Part shown: piece after piece, positions 7,043 through 9,221 of the stretch
Numbering within the stretch: the first letter of the stretch is position 1
How the letters are laid out: each line of letters starts with the position of its first letter
Assembly (NCBI GenBank): GCA_002687335.1
Contig: NYZY01000078.1
Span: forward strand, 1-9,221
DNA length: 9,221 nt
From: Chloroflexota bacterium
Lineage (GTDB): Bacteria; Chloroflexota; Dehalococcoidia; UBA1151; UBA1328
Direction of reading: 5' to 3'
Made by a program: the position numbers and the translations under genes
The notes under the pieces: generated by a model
The model's database searches: none
What the model saw: the letters and a program-made list of their open reading frames with translations, nothing else
What the model was told of the DNA's origin: nothing

Positions 7043-7837
7043 TCACAAAACCTTCTCATGGCCGCGCCGTCTGCTCAAATGGCTTTGTAGTTCATCCGAA
7101 TGTAAAAGCATTTTTCGCCGATCATTGTTTTGTCGCATTCGCTCTAATTTAGCTAGGCCTTTACGTGTATCACTTGCAATTTTTGCGGGATCTGATCGTT
7201 CCATCCTGAGCTTGAATAACCAATAAGTGAAGGCGTCCTCCGAAGCGAGTGAATGTTCGTCTTTGCGCCGTGAACCTGTACGTGCAGGTCGTGCACCGGT
7301 TTCCAGACTAAAAACCTCCCAAAGTTGACCTCGGGTATTACCGTAGAGCAGTTCATGGGCCCGCTCCAAAGATCTATCACTTAGTTCCCGTCCACTGGCC
7401 ACGCGAATATGGGTTATCTCCTCTTCAACAGATAACAACAATGCCTGTTCAACGGTCACCCCGTAGAAATAGGAAAGATGCGCTCTAAACTTATCGACTC
7501 CAACGGCTCGCTTAAATTCAGATTCTGCAAAACCACCAAAAAGTGTTGAATCATGAAGCCAGTCCCACCAAATCTCCTTCTCGACATTAGGACTACACTC
7601 ATCTAGCAGCCGTCGAGCGAGAAGACGCCAGTCAAATGCCTCACCGGCAATGAGATAGTCGATACCTTTGCCAGCAATAGTCTCCCTAGCAAGAGGCCAT
7701 TCAGCAATCGTTTCGAGAACTGACAACTTCCACCCTCTCGCATTTTCATCAATCTGTGACTTCAAGCGAGAGACAATCGCGTCAGGCTTCCATGCCGTAA
7801 CATCAGAAACAAACTCTTTTTGTTCATTACTAACCAC
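7043..7837 (-). CDS. Protein of unknown function, 264 residues
   Basis: I do not recognise this family. It starts at GTG 7837 and ends with TGA at 7043-7045. The protein looks soluble and mainly helical, without a signal peptide or membrane segment. The N-terminal part has tryptophan-rich helices (GWKLSVLETIAEWPLARETI at 35-54; EAFDWRLLARRLLDE at 66-80; EIWWDWLHD at 88-96). The middle includes SYFYGVTVEQALLLSVEEEI (122-141) and ERAHELLYGNTRGQLWEVFSL (158-178). A basic linker GARPARTGSRRK (181-192) leads to a charged C-terminus rich in Arg and Lys (SDTRKGLAKLERMRQNNDRRKM at 222-243), which could contact nucleic acid. Its first 8 bases overlap the end of the PolX/PHP gene, so it is probably translationally coupled to it and may act with it. 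No nuclease or binding motif can be named. Confidence 0.8.
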   Translation of the reverse strand: MVSNEQKEFVSDVTAWKPDAIVSRLKSQIDENARGWKLSVLETIAEWPLARETIAGKGIDYLIAGEAFDWRLLARRLLDECSPNVEKEIWWDWLHDSTLFGGFAESEFKRAVGVDKFRAHLSYFYGVTVEQALLLSVEEEITHIRVASGRELSDRSLERAHELLYGNTRGQLWEVFSLETGARPARTGSRRKDEHSLASEDAFTYWLFKLRMERSDPAKIASDTRKGLAKLERMRQNNDRRKMLLHSDELQSHLSRRRGHEKVL

Positions 7838-9221
7838 GGGATTTCATAAATTCATATCTATCTGATTTCGGCAAGTTCAAAAAACGTCGTAACTCGTGAA
7901 ATGTAAGGGCGTTCACTACCTGTTTTTTTTCAACCCAACCTCGAATAGCTGTTTGAACACCAAACCGTAAATTATCGAATTGATGTGTCCGGTGGGAATC
8001 AGTGTTTATCGCAAATATTACACCGAGTTCAACCGCTCGGCGTACATGATCTGCCTTCAAGTCAAGTCGGTCAGGCGAACAATTAATTTCCATAACGGTC
8101 CCGGTCAAAACCGCTGCTTCAAATACGCTTTCAACATCCATCATAACCGGTGCACGACGCTCAAGCAGCCTTGCTGTTAAATGGCATATGACGTCAACAT
8201 GTGGACTTTGCATAGCGCTGATCACGCGATTTGTCATGATGGCCTGATCCTGATCCATAGCCGAATGGATCGAAGCTATAACGATATCTAAATCGGACAA
8301 AACCTCGTCCGAATAATCCAATGAACCGTCGGGCTTAATATCCATCTCAGTACCTGTCAACAGGTCTATCCCTGTCGATGCAGAACCAATTGTCCGCACA
8401 GTATGATTATGCAAATTCAATCGATCAGGACTTAGACCATTAGCAACGGTCGCACTCGGTGAATGATCAGTGATGGCCAAATATTCAAGGCCCCGACTTT
8501 GTGCTGCCTCGACCATTTCGTCCATAGGGAATCGCCCGTCAGACCAGTCGGTATGGCAATGAAGATCGCCACGAATATCATTGAGCGAGATGATAGACGG
8601 AAAATCATGTTCGACCGCACTCTCCAACTCTCCAGTGTCCTCTCTCATCTCTGGAGGCACAAAATTCAAGCCAAGGCACTCAAAAACATTCTGTTCATCC
8701 CTAACATCGATCGCTGAACCTGACTCAAGGTCAAATAAGCCATCTGGAGATAAGGTTGAGCCTAGATCAGCCGCGATCTCCTTCAGCTTCTCTACATGTG
8801 CAACAGAACCAGTTGCATGAACAAGTGCACCCCCGAATGATTGCGATCTCACAACTTTGATCGAAAATCCCAGACCACTCTTGTCTAAAAATTTAGCACT
8901 CGAATAATCGTGGCTCTGTACGGTATATGTATTTGACAACGTGGTGAAAGCATCGATAACCGTAAGTATCTCAACTTCATCATCCACTGCACAGATTAAG
9001 TCAATGCTATTGACCAGTTCCACTCCTCTTCTGACACTTCCTGCAACCATAATTCTTGCGATACCTGGACAACGTAATTCCAACTCGGTTGTCACATCTT
9101 TAGCATAGTCCCGCGCTTTACCAATACCGATACGATCTCCCTGCTCAATTCTCATCTTCACGTGACGCAAAATAGACGAAGAGTTTTTCTTGGTAATCCT
9201 CGGTAGTGATTGAAAGAGCCC
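7830..9221 (-). CDS. PolX-like protein with PHP domain, 5'-partial; polymerase triad degenerate
   Basis: The frame stays open to the right edge (17 further codons beyond a TTG at 9170), so the gene is cut by the window. The 463 visible residues match bacterial family X DNA polymerases: end of the fingers (LPRITKKN, 6-13, lacking the usual GxG of the hairpin), palm AGSVRRGVELVNSIDL (from 60), SFGGALVHATGS, LSPDGLF, then PPEMREDTGELE, and a C-terminal PHP domain. The PHP metal ligands look complete: HCH 221/223, Asp 228, His 253, Glu 292, His 319, His 347, Asp 408 and His 410. The palm normally carries D-x-D and a later Asp in VDLR; here these read Ser 72-Ile-Asp 74 and Ser 120 in GFSIK. It therefore probably keeps PHP phosphoesterase/3'-5' exonuclease activity, as in family repair enzymes, but not polymerisation. 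It ends at TAG 7832-7830, overlapping the next gene by 8 bases. Confidence 0.9.
   Translation of the reverse strand, partial: GLFQSLPRITKKNSSSILRHVKMRIEQGDRIGIGKARDYAKDVTTELELRCPGIARIMVAGSVRRGVELVNSIDLICAVDDEVEILTVIDAFTTLSNTYTVQSHDYSSAKFLDKSGLGFSIKVVRSQSFGGALVHATGSVAHVEKLKEIAADLGSTLSPDGLFDLESGSAIDVRDEQNVFECLGLNFVPPEMREDTGELESAVEHDFPSIISLNDIRGDLHCHTDWSDGRFPMDEMVEAAQSRGLEYLAITDHSPSATVANGLSPDRLNLHNHTVRTIGSASTGIDLLTGTEMDIKPDGSLDYSDEVLSDLDIVIASIHSAMDQDQAIMTNRVISAMQSPHVDVICHLTARLLERRAPVMMDVESVFEAAVLTGTVMEINCSPDRLDLKADHVRRAVELGVIFAINTDSHRTHQFDNLRFGVQTAIRGWVEKKQVVNALTFHELRRFLNLPKSDRYEFMKSRG

Noticed and set aside
6921..7226. Plus-strand 101-codon open frame over the valS leader
   Set aside because: It is antisense to the T-box Stem I and to the end of the unknown minus-strand gene, and its Cys/Ser/Arg-rich sequence has no protein-like features.
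9168..9170. TTG at 9170 as the start of the PolX/PHP gene
   Set aside because: The frame continues without a stop for 17 more codons to the window edge, and those residues resemble the end of the PolX fingers region, so the true start lies outside.

Overview
The window looks like a chromosomal stretch of a free-living bacterium, most likely a member of Chloroflexota of the SAR202/Dehalococcoidia kind. This placement is an inference, not a computed one. It rests on the actinobacterial-like 'type 2' valyl-tRNA synthetase under T-box control, a PolX-type protein with a PHP domain, an RraA-family protein, several genes without a clear Shine-Dalgarno sequence, and moderate GC content judged by eye. 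I see no mobile elements, CRISPR arrays, tRNA or rRNA genes.

Plus strand, 1-3960. The left edge cuts a gene for NAD(P)HX dehydratase (NAD(P)H repair). It is followed by type III pantothenate kinase (coaX) and the bifunctional CoaBC protein. CoaX and CoaBC together supply three steps of coenzyme A synthesis: pantothenate phosphorylation, cysteine ligation and decarboxylation. After a 141-base gap with three small hairpins come a short unrecognised protein (about 90-105 residues) and an RraA-family protein, 24 bases apart.

Minus strand, 4014-9221. This half converges on the first, with only 53 bases between the two stop codons. Reading right to left, a PolX-like protein with a PHP phosphoesterase domain enters from the right edge. 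It overlaps by 8 bases a 264-residue protein I do not recognise. Then comes a 389-base non-coding stretch (6654-7042), which is almost entirely a tRNA(Val)-sensing T-box leader with a GUC specifier, a T-box core and an intrinsic terminator. It leads into valS, which starts at GTG.

The points most worth a second look are these. The PolX-like protein has lost two of its three polymerase aspartates while keeping a complete PHP metal site. An unknown protein is translationally overlapped with it. The T-box is very legible. CoaBC carries Asp and Ser where the classical decarboxylase motifs have Asn and Cys. I found no convincing wholly new multi-gene system.
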